Positions 12,801-25,700 of a stretch of DNA of 60,000 bases are shown in pieces. Positions within the stretch are counted from its first letter, which is position 1. Every line of letters starts with the position of its first letter. The notes below the pieces were generated by a model. The model did not search any database. It was not told the origin of the DNA and saw only the letters and a program-made list of their open reading frames with translations. Source of the stretch: Nymphaea colorata (lineage: Eukaryota; Streptophyta; Magnoliopsida; Nymphaeales; Nymphaeaceae); contig NC_045148.1 of assembly GCF_008831285.2 (NCBI RefSeq), positions 5,458,001-5,518,000 on the forward strand. The letters are read 5' to 3'. The translations under genes were made by a program, and so were the position numbers.

Positions 12801-13416
12801 TGTATATTAGTTTGTGCGTTGGACTGATATAAGCTTCTAATTTGGCTTGTCAATATACATTAAGAAAGTACAGGTTGGCCTTGTTTTATGGCAGTTAAAT
12901 ATTTTCATATATATGAATGAAACAAAAGATATATTCATATGATTGCTGGCATTTTTAACAAAAGGAATTCCTAATGATTTATTTGCCAAGCATGTAGCCT
13001 ATATGGGGCTAAAAAAATACTGGTTTGCCTCTTTGTGAGGTATTGAAAAGTATCCAAGTTGATTTCATTGTTGAACAAGAAGAGAATATGCATGTATGTT
13101 TCAAATGTTTACATGATTGCTAGCATTATTTTCAAAAGGATTATTGATTTTTTTTTTATGTAAAGATTGTGGTCCACATGGGACTAATTTTTAACATGTT
13201 ACAATGAAATACTTGTGCATGAAGAAAACCTTGTAACTAGTGTGAAATATATTGAATACTTGAAATACTACGACAGAAAGCCATTGAAAGGACAACCTTG
13301 CTACAATCCTAAAATAGAAATTCAAGTTACGATGGACAAACCAATCATAGAAAACCTCGTAATTAAAGATTAAAGAAACCCACAAATAGTTAAAGTAATC
13401 TGACAGTCTCATGGCC

Positions 13417-13426
13417 AAGTGGGAGA
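13417..13426 (+). other. Polypurine tract before 3' LTR
   Basis: AAGTGGGAGA sits immediately before the TGTTGG start of the right LTR, the normal plus-strand priming site of a copia element. Confidence 0.7.
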
Positions 13427-13819
13427 TGTTGGATAGTGGCCCTGAGCCCTATCTCTACATCTTGTAACTGCAAGAGGGCCCACTTGTAGTTACGAGATTA
13501 AATAAGAAAACCGCTCATTAATTAAGAAAATTAATCTCTTTGGCTGTAACCGTCCATTGCTGGGCATTGGAAAACCCTAGGAGGCAGTCTATAAAAGCCC
13601 AGCTTATCCTTTGCTTAGGGTTAATCGATGAGATTAGCCAAGCCTGAGCCTCCTAGAAGCAAACCCGTGAACATATCAGTTGGCTTATGTTTATTTTCCT
13701 CTTCCTCTTCTTCTCTTTCTGTTTCGGATGCTGCTTCTTGAGGGAGATGCTTAAGGGTGAATCTGCTGCGCAAACAAAGGGCTGAACATAGTTGACATTC
13801 TGCTGCTAAGGCTCTAACA
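13427..13819 (+). repeat. 3' LTR of the 9.55-13.82 kb element
   Basis: 393 bases starting TGTTGGATAG and ending GCTCTAACA, giving the short terminal TGTT/AACA inverted repeat. It carries a TATAAAA box at 13590-13596. It is fuller than the left copy, so it defines the LTR boundaries. Confidence 0.88.
13590..13596 (+). promoter_or_regulatory. TATA box in 3' LTR
   Basis: TATAAAA in the same context as in the left LTR. It could drive read-out transcription into the DNA to the right. Confidence 0.55.
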
Positions 13820-16800
13820 GGAAGATGAAGCTTTAATGGTGGAAACTGATGTGAAGAGGAAGTCGCTCATGTTTAAAGGATCTTTGATGCTGGTAGAGCG
13901 CTTACGGCATTAGCTCAAAATAATCAACAAGGTGCTTATTTTGATAACAAGCTGAAGAAATTTGTTATAGTGGCTGATCATGAGAGCACTGAAGAAGCGG
14001 TTCCTACTACACCCAACTCTGCTAATATAGAATCATTGGTTGAGGACGTCAAGGGCTTGCAAGCTCCTATGTTCAATTTGTTAGTTGCTTGGTGAAGTAG
14101 AGGATTCAAAGGTTCCTTGGGGAAAATCAAGCTCAAAAGTCCTGGAAAGAGTGCGGAGCTCCTGAACTATAATCTATGCATCTCCATTGGCAGTGGTGGG
14201 TGGGCAGGAGACTGCAATTAACTTGATGAGTCGAAATTGAGGATTACTGGTACCAGGTAAGTGAAAATTTGCTGCCCAACCCTTACTCACAAGTGGTAAG
14301 CTATTTTTCTAGTTCTTAATGTTGAAATGAAATATCTTTTGGGATATATTCACTGAACACACATGGGAGGTTTTGCTTCCGAAGAAGTTTCTGAAAATTC
14401 TTCCATTGCCATGGATGGGCTAAGTTCCGTAAGTTTTAGCTTTCCTTGTGCAGCATCTATGTTATGGGGTCGATGCTTTCTTGAGGTGGATTGCATGCTC
14501 TCACATGGATGATTGTCAAGCAATCTTTTTTAATAATGGTGTTTGTGCTTCAACTGTTCTAAAAGATACTATTTTGGATGTGAATTTGCAGGTTGAAAAA
14601 GGGTTCAAAGGGATCAACTTTCAATTATAGTTGCAGATGCGGACACGTGCATGGAGCTGAGAAGCTTAGAACCTGAGTTAGAGCAGGCGGGTTTGAGCAT
14701 CAGTGATCTCAGAAGATCAATGCGGATGGTGGACCGTCCCGCTCTAGGGATGACAATGTCCACTTCCTCAATGAGCTTAGATGGTTGTTCTGACTGTTTA
14801 ACTATGCTTAGGATGCATCGATGAAAACAGTTACACCGATGCTTACAACGATGCATGCCGCAGAATGTTGTAGAATCTGTGACACGTGCCGTCAAATTTA
14901 GACACCATCGTGCTTGCTGTTTATCCTCTCAAGCTTCATCATTTAGTGTCCTATTTGATAGGATCTGAACTCAAACTTAATCTTTGGATAATGATCATGA
15001 ACTTTGGATTTGGATCTGAATTATCACTCTAGGTCTACATCCCATAACCTAAACCCTATAAACACCTGATCTTGATTGCACGTGATTTAGTTTAGGTCTA
15101 AATTCATGATTTTGATTTGATTAAGTATTTAGCTTTGATTTTCCTAAATTTTATAATGTCATAATCATTTAGTTTTTTGATTTTTTAGAAACTTGGTTTT
15201 TGAAATACTTGCACTTTTTAAAATTCTTTTGGAAAAGATCGATGTAATTTAAAAACAGTGTCTCTAACTAGAAAAATTCAAGCAAGTAGAGATTATTTAT
15301 ATACCTGAATTAGTACTTAGGATATAATATTAAATGTATCATACTTAAATTATATGATTAAATTTAGTGCTTTTTGTGTTAATGGTATATGATTAAATTT
15401 TATTTATGCATAATTTAAGTTTGTTTGTTTTAAGGCTTTAAGGATGATTGTTTATTTCCTAAAGCAGTTTAGTAGTGTGGCTAAAAGGTTAATAATCCCC
15501 AATTCTCAACTGGACATGCTATCTGTGACTGAGTTTAATATTAAAAGAAGAAATAAACTAAATGAAATGCATAAAAGTGAAATTGAAAATTAACAACTTA
15601 GAGTAAAAGAGAGCGAAAGGGGCACATACCTTACTCCATAGCAACTAATCGACTAGGAAATTAAATTTAAGTGAACTTACTTGATGTTTTGAAAAGATGG
15701 CTTCAATCATTCTTGAATTCTCAACTAAGTTTAGTGTGTGTAAATATAATTAAATTAAAGCAAAGATAAAACTATATGAAGTGCACAAAAGTTAAGCATT
15801 ACCAAATAGTCTTATTTTGAACATATTTAAATGAAACAAAGTGTTTTTAACCAAGGTTTAAGAGACTCATCAGGGCAGGATTAGTATCACGATCAGAAAT
15901 TGATTATCCTTTAAGTCTTTAATAATTGATCAGGAATCGTATAAGAAACTGTGATCTACAAGACTACAATGCTGGTTGCAGTCTGCGCCAAGGTGTCTTC
16001 AAAAAAAAAAAAAGGCGATAGTTACCTTCAATGCTTAAATTCATTTTTTTGTGTAGGAGGTTGTGTTTGTTTCACTATGGATTTGAGATTCACAGTGATC
16101 TAAGATCCTAGGATCTCACATCCATGAATTTAAAGTAGGACCACCCTTGCTCTCATTTAACCTTTAATGTATGGTTTTTAAAGTGTAGCATGAATTTAAA
16201 ATTCATGTAATTGATATTTTTAATTTTTTTTAAACTAAGAATGCACACATTTTTATGCAAAAAATGAAGCATTTTTCTGTCCTGATGCTCTGCTTCCTTT
16301 ACCAGGAGAGCTTGTTTCCGTCCTACGAAGGGAGGACGATCTCATGATTATGCTTGTCCAGGAAGGAAGACGCAGCAAACCAAGTAGAAAATCAGAAACA
16401 TAGAGAAACGCAGAACACGTGTTCGGAAACCATGCTCTGTTCCTTTTTCAAAAGAGTAGTGTGTATGTTCTACGTTTGATTTTTATTTTTGAAAACAAGA
16501 TCAAACGTGTGTTTCAAGAATCTTGCAAAATGTAGAAATGCAAGTGGCAAATGCCTTTTTTAAGTTTTTTGGTTTGTTACGTTATTTACAGAGATTTCTT
16601 TGCATGTAACAAATGAAAAGTCGGCTGAGCTTAAGAAATACTCCGTGGAGAGGCTCATGCTGGAGAATGGCAGGAAAAATCCACGAAACTTAATCTAAGG
16701 TCTTTACCTTCACACTTTTACGTTCCCTTCTGCACATACTTAAATATTACCACTTGTGATGATTATTTCTAAGCACTTCAACATTTAAATTTGGCATCAT

Positions 16801-16919
16801 GTTGGAGCGCATAGGATCCTCAGCATTAGCCGCTCTCCAGCCAAATAAACCATGAAAAAACTAACCAAAAATATAGAAATCAGTTTTTATTTTATTTTAT
16901 TAATGCCAACCAAGAATAG
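13820..16919. other. No gene recognised; possible decayed coding scraps
   Basis: Frames at about 13866-14090, 14448-14630 and 14640-14890 (plus) have a protein-like composition with sensible codons but match no family I know. They could be remnants of a non-LTR element or a gene. From 14900 to 16900 the DNA is AT-rich with poly-A runs and no open frame of interest. Confidence 0.4.
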
Positions 16920-17140
16920 AACCCTCAGCAATGACCAAAGGTTTCACAAAAAAAACAAAACTCTTGGCCATTGCTGAGGGTTTCACTTAAAACTAAACCC
17001 TCCGCCACTGCCAAGGGTTTCGAGCACAAGCGAACCTTCGGCAATGGCCAAGGTTTTCAAAAAACCATAACCCTTAGTAATTGCCAAGGGTTGTGAGGAA
17101 AAGCTCAAACCACCGGTGAGGTCATCACCTCGCCGGTGCC
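16920..17140. repeat. CACTA-like subterminal repeat cluster
   Basis: Five copies of a roughly 20-base motif, consensus CCCTCAGCAATGGCCAAGGG, lie at about 16921, 16961 (inverted), 16999, 17034 and 17067, each followed by TTTC-type sequence, spaced 33-40 bases. Just to the right is a hairpin with CACCGGTGAGGT and ACCTCGCCGGTG arms (about 17113-17139). Clusters of short direct and inverted motifs like this are typical of subterminal regions of CACTA (En/Spm) elements. No CACTA terminal sequence or transposase was found. Confidence 0.5.
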
Positions 17141-17243
17141 TTTGAAGCCCACTTCTCTAGCTACATGAGTTGCCAGAAAAGAAGGGCTGCAGAGCCCTCT
17201 TTTTCCAGCAACCCATCCCTCCTTTCCTAGTGAGTGAATGAGC

Positions 17244-17267
17244 GTGTGTGTGAGAGAGAGAGAGAGA
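17244..17267. repeat. (GT)n(GA)n microsatellite
   Basis: Short GT run followed by about nine GA units. Confidence 0.9.
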
Positions 17268-17791
17268 CTTGTCCATACATGGGCGTCACCGGCAATGGTG
17301 CCTCAGACCATCGCATTCGCATGCTCTCACGGCTGAGGCTGCCTGCATTCGATGAGAGAGATTTGTTGGTTTCAGAAAGCCATCAAACACCAAGGTTATC
17401 GAGGGTCTGACTTTAAAAACTTGGATTTCAGTTTTGATCTAAGTTTCGAGTCCATCGAGCCTCAAACCCTGTCTTAGTGGGTTTTGCTTGTGTTCATGTT
17501 AAACATATAATATGTTGTGTTTTACAAGCATAAAGGCACATGAGTCCTTATTGACATATAAGCACACACATAATGCACTCAAAAAGACGTGAAAGGAGGC
17601 AGAATGTGTCTATTTATACTATATATTCACTTATTCAAAAGAAAGTCTATTACTACACCTTAATTTAACTTGTCCAGATTTGCATCCTGGAGGCCTGCTA
17701 GTAGAGGCTTTGACCTGTCGCAAAGATTGTAGATCATGGCAGATTCTCTCCCCCACAACGGAGCATTTGCCTTTGGCTGCATGTATTATGT

Positions 17792-17930
17792 AACACTTCC
17801 TATTTATTGCTTTTTTTTCTCTATTCCTCTTAACTGACCAAACGTGAGTGTTAGATGAAAACTCTAATACTCTTCCTATTTATTGCTTTTTTTTCTCTAT
17901 TCTTCTAAACTGACGAAACGTGATTGTTAG
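17792..17930. repeat. Two tandem copies of an 80-base unit
   Basis: The stretch beginning CTTCCTATTTATTGC and ending CGTGA(G/T)TGTTAGA at 17792 recurs at 17872 with few changes. It lies against the left end of the LTR-like segment. Confidence 0.85.
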
Positions 17931-19368
17931 ATTTTCCTATTCATTTTATGCTTAAATCATGTTATCTCATTTCTTGAATATAGTCTTGTTTTGTTTCTTC
18001 TATTTTCTCTCTTCCTCATTTCCCTATGGCCATATGAAATAACTCTATCTCGAATGCACCAGAAGCCTGAGAAGATGAGATAATATCTTATTTCATAGTT
18101 GAATCATGCTCTGTTTCTTTTCTTGAATATTGCTTACATATTATACATTCATAATTGTTCGATTTTTCATTTATATGTGAATGCACGGTGAGAATGAGGG
18201 TATGGTTTGGGATTTCTCTTTATTTTTACGTTTACTATTTTAAGGTTGGGACTTGTCCAACCCGGAGAAAACCCTCACAAATATATACATGTTAATCATC
18301 CTATTAAGAACCCTAATCAGCATCTTATCATATGTTTTGTCCTTCTTCCATACCCAATGGTGGAAGAAGTATATTTCCTTGTAACCAACAAAATGATTAT
18401 GTTTATATTCTTATACAAAAATATTTGAAATCATGTTTTCCAAAATATTTTTGAAAGAACCCTTTCTAATGTGGCTTTGGAGATTTATCTTAGGCTCCTG
18501 CATGACTCCAAGCTCCCTTCCAACCTGCATCAAACTTGAAGTCGGTTGTTTTAAGTCATTTCTTCATTTTTAATTTTATGATGACACGTATGTATATACA
18601 TGTTATATACATATATGTGCATATGATGATTCCTTCATCCATCTCTCTCTCTATGTTTTCACATTTTATTTTACAAATTCTCATATACATATGAACGCAT
18701 ATATACATGTATTCTATTTTCTCTCTCTAAAAGCTTTTGTTCATCTCTTCAAGATAAATGTCTTCTCTTACAAATTTCTTTTATATATATATATGTGTAT
18801 AGATATATTTCTCTTTTTCTTTCCCTTTCTATTTAAGTTAAGACTTCATTTTCAAAACTTATACAAATATGTAGACATACATATAGAGAATATATATCTC
18901 ATCCTATTTCAAAATCTTCCATCTAGTGATCTTTGAAGTCTCTTTCTCTCTTTCTCTCTTTCTTTTTATAAGAATATTGAATTTTTTCTATTCCTCTAAA
19001 CATTTTTTCATGATCTTTTATTTACCGACTTCATCAAGACCAAAAATCAAGTAATGACCCAATATTGGATTTATGCTTGATGATCTAAAACCCCAATCCA
19101 TTTTCAATTTTTTTTTTCTTATATATGATAATCATCAAAACAAAAATCTTAGATGAATGATTTTTCTTTCCAATCATATAGGATCAATGCATTCTTGCAT
19201 TCACACTCACTTAATACCATTTATTGGGTTATACAAGAGCCTAAAAATTAGAGCAAAATCTGAAACCTACTTAAAGTCTTAAGAGAACACTAAAGTGATT
19301 TGAAAATGATTTCCCAAATTTTTCAAATGATATTTACAAAGATTTTCTAATTCTAGCATGTCCCCTAC
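17930..19368 (+). repeat. 5' LTR fragment (homologous to 34730-35850)
   Basis: Matches the 3' LTR in two blocks: 17930-18190 with 34740-35010, and 18675-19368 with 35060-35850. About 480 bases at 18190-18675 have no counterpart. The match stops at TTCTAG near 19368, so the last 270 bases of the LTR, including its 3'-end motif, are missing here. Confidence 0.75.
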
Positions 19369-20076
19369 TTTGGCCTTGAATCCATCGGCATTTGATTACA
19401 TTTCTTGGTGATTGTATTTGCTTTGTTGCATATAAGACTAATTGAGGAGGATCAATCATATTCACCAAGATCTAAGATCAAATACAACCTCCTCAATTTA
19501 AGATTTGTTTGCAGACAATACTTGCTCTTCTATTTATTTTAATAATCATCTTAGGCAACATTGCATTAGAGATAACTGATTTTGTATGATTTCTCATATT
19601 TCAAAATTTCTCATACCTATTTGTCCCGCTCATCATGTTGTCGGGCTTAGTCTTAGACGGTAGCCCAAGACTAAGTCTTACAACTTGACCATACCTTGGG
19701 CAAAAAAACCCCACGTTAGTACCATAAGTGGTAATTTGTGGTATATCGATGAGTGATCAAGAAGAAGTTGATGAACCCTACCCTTAGTTGCCTAAGAAAA
19801 AATATATGCTAGTACTAAGCCATTTGACTAAAGTATATAAGCATAACTTGACATTAGATTATTGTGACACAAAATTATTACAATTAGATCCCTATACCCA
19901 TTTTTCTACAAAAAAAAAAAAATTTCAAATGACATATGGATGTACATAAAACTTTGTGTGATGTTTTACAACCTCATTATGTACCTCTACTTTATATTGT
20001 CTTTGTCAACCTAGTTAATCTTTTTCACTAATCTAAATTCTACCTTTTAGATTCATCATTCATGATGTATTCTTTC
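19369..20076. other. Element leader, no feature recognised
   Basis: AT-rich, non-coding; it lies between the LTR fragment and ORF1. No primer-binding site was recognised. A short hairpin formed by GGGCTTAGTCTTAG and its near-complement lies at about 19647-19680. Confidence 0.4.
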
Positions 20077-21264
20077 CAACATGGTGTCACCTTTCCTTAT
20101 GATCACATTCTCTTCGAGAAAAGACCAGAACGGTCAACTTACATCTCTCTCGGGTCTAAACCTTTGGCTCCTAAATGGTATCGGTCTTGGCATCTCACCT
20201 TTTCTCAGATGCTTCCTACTTTGAAAAATGTGGGCTAGAGACTGTGGCAGCTGGTGGAATACAATCAATGGATGAAATTTTGATGCATGCAATTGCTGAG
20301 CGATGGAACCCAAGGACCTCCTCCTTTTGGTTTTCATGAGGAGAAATGACGATATTATTAGATAAAATTGCTAAAATACTAGACTTCCCCATCCCAACTT
20401 GTGACTTAAATGAACCATTAGAGAAACAATTCCTTATGAACCCGACCAAAGTTAATGCAAATGACCTTATAGCTCATTTTACTGGACGAAAAACTTGGTC
20501 TCTAGTAGAAAACCATGAGAGCCAAACCATAAACCTAAAAAATTTGTATGAAGAATTTGGAGCCTATGTTGAACTTTCCACTTTTCCTCGAAAGGCCATA
20601 GGAATGATTAAACATTGTATGATGCTTTGCATAGTGGGAATGACCCTTTTCACTGATGGAAGTGACCTCCTAGATGTTCATATTGCCCAACTTTTTCGGA
20701 TATGGGGGCATAGTGAGACCCGACACTTGTCAGTGGCAATGACAACCTTGCCTTTTCTTTATCGAGGACTCACCCGCTTCACTATTGGAGATGCCAACTT
20801 CATAAAAGGATGCACATATGCTTTGCAATTGTGGTTCCTCAAGCATGCAGGATCTCAAGCCAGTCTATTCAGAAACACTCATGGAGCATTGACAGTCTTG
20901 GAGTAATACCGTCGCTTGATCAAAAAGTTGAATGAAGATGAGATCATTTGGGACTATTGTGATCATCATCAGGATCCACCTCGATACACTCACCATCATC
21001 ATGGGCCCTTATTTCATTGTTGATTATTGTGTTGATAGATGTATGAGACAATTCTCTCAGAGGTAGAAGATGGTTTTTGTGCATGTGCCAATTGGAGCTA
21101 TTCTTGAATTTGACCTCAGCTCTCCTCAATGGGCGGCATTGTTCGCAGTGGCTCGACAAGAATGGAAGACACAAATATTATACACTTGGTTTGTAGGACC
21201 AGTGGTAAAGAAGGAATATGCCGATTGGTGGGATGCCAACCGACTACCATTCATCCTTCCTTAA
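20077..21264 (+). pseudogene. Plant-mobile-domain-like ORF1 of a gypsy element
   Basis: The frame at 20346-20906 (186 codons) continues a segment upstream, DEILMHAIAERWNPRTSSFW, which has the ERW-P-T-x-F spacing of the plant mobile domain (PMD, PF10536-like). Further matches are GEMTILLDKIAKIL, GMTLFTDGS, the LYRGLTR region and IKGCTYALQLWFLKH. The C-terminal part, RQEWKTQILYTWFVGP then KKEYADWWDANRL, lies in another frame at 21070-21264. PMD and related DUF7745-type domains are known in host MAIN/MAIL proteins and in plant transposons. Its place between LTR and gag fits the extra ORF1 of Tat/Ogre elements. Stops near 20336 and 20906 and frameshifts break it. Confidence 0.65.
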
Positions 21265-21425
21265 AAATTTATTTTGTACTCATTATGTCATCTTCAGTCA
21301 TTGTCATCTTTGTCAGTATTTTCTTTGGATGTAATTTTTAAAATTTTTTCATGCAATATGAATATTCATTTTGTCACCACTTCCTTTCAATGACTCTTCA
21401 TTTTTCTGTCTCATAAGGTGAATAC

Positions 21426-21584
21426 TTGAAAGGCAACAAGATAGTTGAGACCAGAGCACAAACTAAGCAAGTTGCTCAGAATGAAGCTTCATCTTCTGAA
21501 CATAGGACAGAAACACTTGGTCTCCCAGCAATCGAGCCAGATGGCTACCATATGTTCTGTTTGTTCATGGAGCGATTCTTGAGA
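21426..21584 (+). pseudogene. Gag N-terminal segment, cut by a transposon
   Basis: Frame ending PDGYHMFCLFMERFL(R). The coding line resumes at 25906 beyond the inserted transposon as REQEEQKALMVTLESKIEKQ, so the two parts form one frame when the 4.3 kb insertion and its target duplication are ignored. The KIVETRAQTKQ start resembles the basic N-terminus of gypsy gag proteins. Confidence 0.6.
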
Positions 21585-24500
21585 GGTCGTTTGATTGCTA
21601 TCCACTGAGACAGGACATCCTGTCCATTACACTGCTGTCCTGTTCTCATGGACAATTGTGTTTTTTGTCCACCGTTTGATGATTTTACGTACAGAATACT
21701 ACGTTCTTCTTGTCCGGTGTTTGTTTCGTGTGTGTCTGTTATGTCTGTTCAGTTCGTCCTGTCTGACGTTTCTTTTTGTCTTATCCGATCTATCCGTTCT
21801 GTCTGATGTTTGTGTCTTCCATGGTTAGTTCTGTCTGTTTTGTCTGTCCCATCTGGTGTTTGTTTATATTTGTTCTTCTTTAACCAGTTTCGGCTATTAT
21901 ATTTCTTCTGTCCACTATATGATATGTTATTTTTTGAACATGTTCTATCAAAACAAGTATAAAATTTATAACATGTTATATGCAAATCAATACATTCGAT
22001 AGCATGATCCATAATATTATAGTTTAATCAACTCTTTCAATACATTCATATATATAACAAAACATTATTACTGTAAAATGTTTAAACATCTCTATATAGT
22101 CACGAATTTCAACTAAAATTACAAAGTTCAAATTGTTTAAAATATTCAACTATTGTAAGCCATAAAACAAAAACAACTATGACAACTCGCTAGATACTAG
22201 TCTTCTATCCTACACACTACTCTTCTCATCAAAACCATGTGATATTTTAGAAGATGCACCACTGTCTAGTTCTTGCATTTCAGAAATTGAAAAGACAAAA
22301 AAATAATTAGATTATCATAATAAAATAATAAAAGAATCAAATATGATTAAAACAATGACATATAATATAATGAGAATGTTAGACAACCAAATATAAAATA
22401 AATGTGAATCATTTTTAAATATACTTGGAACAAGATGAACACAGGACAACTAGGACAAGGACAAAGTTCACACAGAAATCAAAGTTCACACAGTGAAAGC
22501 TTTTTATATTTCAAGTTGGCATTTTGCAACGAGTTTAACAATGATAGCTGGGAACGCCAGACAGGAATAAATTCACATTCTGATAGGATTCTTCAACATT
22601 GGCCAACATAGTATGAACAAGACCAAGGATAGCTAGGAGAATACAAAAGTTCATACAATGACCAGGTTCTTCAACATAAACCAAGTCTGTTTAGACCTCG
22701 ACATTGGTCATGGTCATGATAGACGATTAATCAATATCACAAGCCATGAAATCGATAACTAAGAATCATTATTAACATTGTCAACAGCAAAATGGTTGGC
22801 CACAGGGAAAAAGCACAGCCAACAGAATTTTCATGGAATTCTGTTATTGTATAACGACCAATATCTAGCATAGTTTTTTTGTCTGCTTTAATAAAGTGAT
22901 TATAATTTTAAAAACCATCTAAGGGCCATAATAGGACAATCATTTCAGCAAAATATCCATTGATTAATAATGCTTCTCCTTGTATGATTGCTTTTTTGGA
23001 AGTTTATGAAGCTAGAAATATAAGAATTTGGAAGGTGCAGGATGATGGCGATCGTGAAGAGAGCATACTGACAAACAAAGTCTGCAGTTCTAAGATCTCC
23101 TGTTCTTGGACCAGCAGATCTAGAAAGTAGGAAGGGGATGGACCAAGCTAGTACCCTGCTGCAACCCATGTGGCCCATAAATATGTTTTTCCAAAACCTA
23201 GTGATATTATGATATTACTGATAATTAATACTGTTATTGCAGTCGACTGAGTGATGTTACTGTTGGCTCCCCATGATTGCTAGTTTACAATATTAAAAAT
23301 TGTGTACATGAAATGCCAACAAATATGCACATCAGGCGTTCAACTCTCTAACTTAGTTTCTTCAACTTCAAGATCAAAGATCCAATCCCCTAGCTAGATG
23401 GTTGACAATCTTTTATTCCAATCATTCTTCAATTTTGTTATTTAACGAGAGGACATATCCCCTTCCCTATAGAAAATTGTAACTTCTGCTTCTAGTGTTT
23501 TTTTTTCCTGTTGAATATAATACGTTGGAATATGCGTTATACAGGACTGCATTTGCTTATGATTCTATATCATCCAGACCATCACGGTTCCTTTGAAGCC
23601 AGATCTCATTGTGAGAAGCTGGTTTGACCAAATCTGGCCAATATTTAAATGAGTGTAACATGGTTGGATTGATAGAAGGTTCTTCTTCCACAGGGAAAAA
23701 ATAAATCAAGTATAAAGTTTTACTGGAGTTCTCCTCTGGAGCACTAGAAAAAGGCGCATCAATTATCTTTGGATTTCCACCAATCTGATATTTAACTTCC
23801 TAACAGCAAGCGGAGTCATAATTTGTGCACTTCTACAAATTTAACATAATCAGATCCGCTTGCAGTCTCACACACAATGTTTTTCAGTCAATTTCCTTAA
23901 AACAATAACAATCATGATTATGTACTGTAGTCTCATTCATGACCCATTATCTGCTTCCTAACTGATTTCAGCTTTAGCTTTTTAATTGAGTCGATGATCC
24001 CCAAAGATCTATCTGCTAGAGACACACAGCCAAAACAGATAGAGGTGGAAGTTACGTGTGATTTGGCAAGTTAAGTACTCAAATTAATGATATGGTACCA
24101 AATTTCAGCTTGAATCCTATTCTGGTCCTGACTATACAAAGCATAGGAAACAATTTAGACACATAAAACAAAGGTTTCTAAAATAGTAAATTATGAGAAC
24201 TGACTTCCCTAGAGTGTCGCATTGCTAGAAACTGCTAATTTAGATTGCCATTACTTGAACATCTTATGGTTGGTGAAGTTTCTGTCAAATATTTGGGGAA
24301 TTTAAGTGTTCCCATCGTTCTATAGGGCTCAACTAAGCCCCCCTCCATTTTACTGTTAAAATGGAGAAACTGCATGCATTCCTATGTACTCCACTTACCG
24401 TGCGTGGAATTGGAACTCATGTTGTACCGTTTCGCTTGACATGTAAGTACCTGGAGGTGACTTTTTGTCAATCGCTAGCCATGAGTTGGGGAGAAGCAAT

Positions 24501-25233
24501 GTTCAACAGGTACCTATACCTCTGCTTCTCAACAGTGTAATGGAAAGAGAGCAATCTAGGATGATCGGGGGCACTGTAGATTGCTTCTATCTGATTCATG
24601 AACCACTTCCTTCAACCATCATTTGTTTTTCTAATGTTCAAATCTTTATAGCAGCTGCTCTTGCAGGTGGGCGAGAGAACAATGGTGTGGTTTCCAGGTG
24701 CAAAAGCAATAGAAAAGCAAATTAGCAATGTTACTAAAAATTATTTATGTGATGAAATCCCAAGATATTTGATAACAACAGGAGTTGATTAATGTAGAAA
24801 TAACATCATTCAAGTGAAGAAGTGTTGAGCATTTCATTGTCTCTTTTCATTAGATAGAGAAGTCATGCATTGGACTACTTGGCCCCTCGCTCGAGCATCA
24901 AGGAGATGCCCAACAGAAATTTTTGAAGGCAAGGTTCTACGCACTTAAGAGGGCATTCAGTAGCAGAAAAGAACACTGTGTTTCATGCATGGGTTTCCCC
25001 TCACCAAACACCCTTGATATGATGAACCATTATCAGTATAAGCATTTTAATGAACTAAATGAGTATGAATCGTTTATCCAATTATAGGCATAAAATTGAA
25101 TTAAATCACAAGAAGAAAACAATACAGAAATGTTGCCTTGGTAGTAAAGCTAACCCGAGAGAGAGAGAGAGAAAGAAAAAGAGAAGACAATAAACGGTGA
25201 TTGGGAAAAGGTCGAAAAAGAGGACGCCCTTAC

Positions 25234-25290
25234 CTTGGCAAGAAGCTGCTGCTGGGCTGCAATGGAAGCTACGGTTGGTCTGCTGGTGGT
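25234..25290 (-). other. Exon-like fragment inside the transposon
   Basis: On the minus strand a 57-base frame, TTSRPTVASIAAQQQLLAK, is preceded by a good acceptor (TTTATCATTTGCAG) and followed by a good donor (GTAAGG). It is phase 0 and GC-richer than its surroundings. I do not recognise the parent gene. It may be a captured host exon, or part of a gene the element once carried. Confidence 0.4.
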
Positions 25291-25488
25291 CTGCAAATGA
25301 TAAAAGGCAATCGGAAAAGGGCAAGAAAAATGAGTAGGGCTGTGGTCAACGAAACGGAAAACAACAGAGAGAGAGAAAGAGAGAAGCAACCTGCACCTAA
25401 CCTCGACAGAGATGCAGAAGAGTCGCTGTTGGTGAAGAGTCGGCCGTTTCAAGCCTCAAGAAGGAGTGAACACGGGGCTAGAGACAGA

Positions 25489-25700
25489 GATGGAGGAGAA
25501 GGAAGTGCTCGGGGGAACCTCCAGCGGAGACAAAGGAGAAGGAGTGAAGATGGGGGCAGAGACGGAGATGAAGGAGAAGGAAGTGCTTAGGGGGATCTCC
25601 AGCGGAGACAGAGGAGAAGGAGTGAAGATGGGGGAGTGGAGACAGAGATGAAGGAGAAGGAAGTGCTTGGGGGTGGAGATGGAGGAGAAGGAGAGGAAGA
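25489..25700. repeat. Purine-rich tandem array, 76-81 base unit
   Basis: About 2.6 copies of a unit starting GAGATG(G/A)AGGAGAAGGAAG, near 25489, 25565 and 25646. It makes long frames on both strands that are artefacts of the purine bias. Confidence 0.8.

Larger units (their letters stand above)
9551..13819 (+). mobile_element. LTR retrotransposon without recognisable proteins (LARD-like)
   Basis: Two direct repeats (9551-9883 and 13427-13819) bound about 3.5 kb. The right copy has copia-like hallmarks: a purine-rich tract AAGTGGGAGA just before TGTTGG, and an end TCTAACA. The interior has no RT, integrase or gag that I can recognise. It contains diverged repeated blocks (near 10507, 11042, 11291 and 11867) built around TTGGATAT and AATATATGTTAT. 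A primer-binding site is not evident after the left LTR, whose end is degraded. This fits a non-autonomous element, or an autonomous one whose coding region has decayed beyond recognition. Confidence 0.75.

Noticed and set aside
14448-14895. Protein-like frames after the LTR element
   Set aside because: No domain recognised; too short and interrupted to call a gene.
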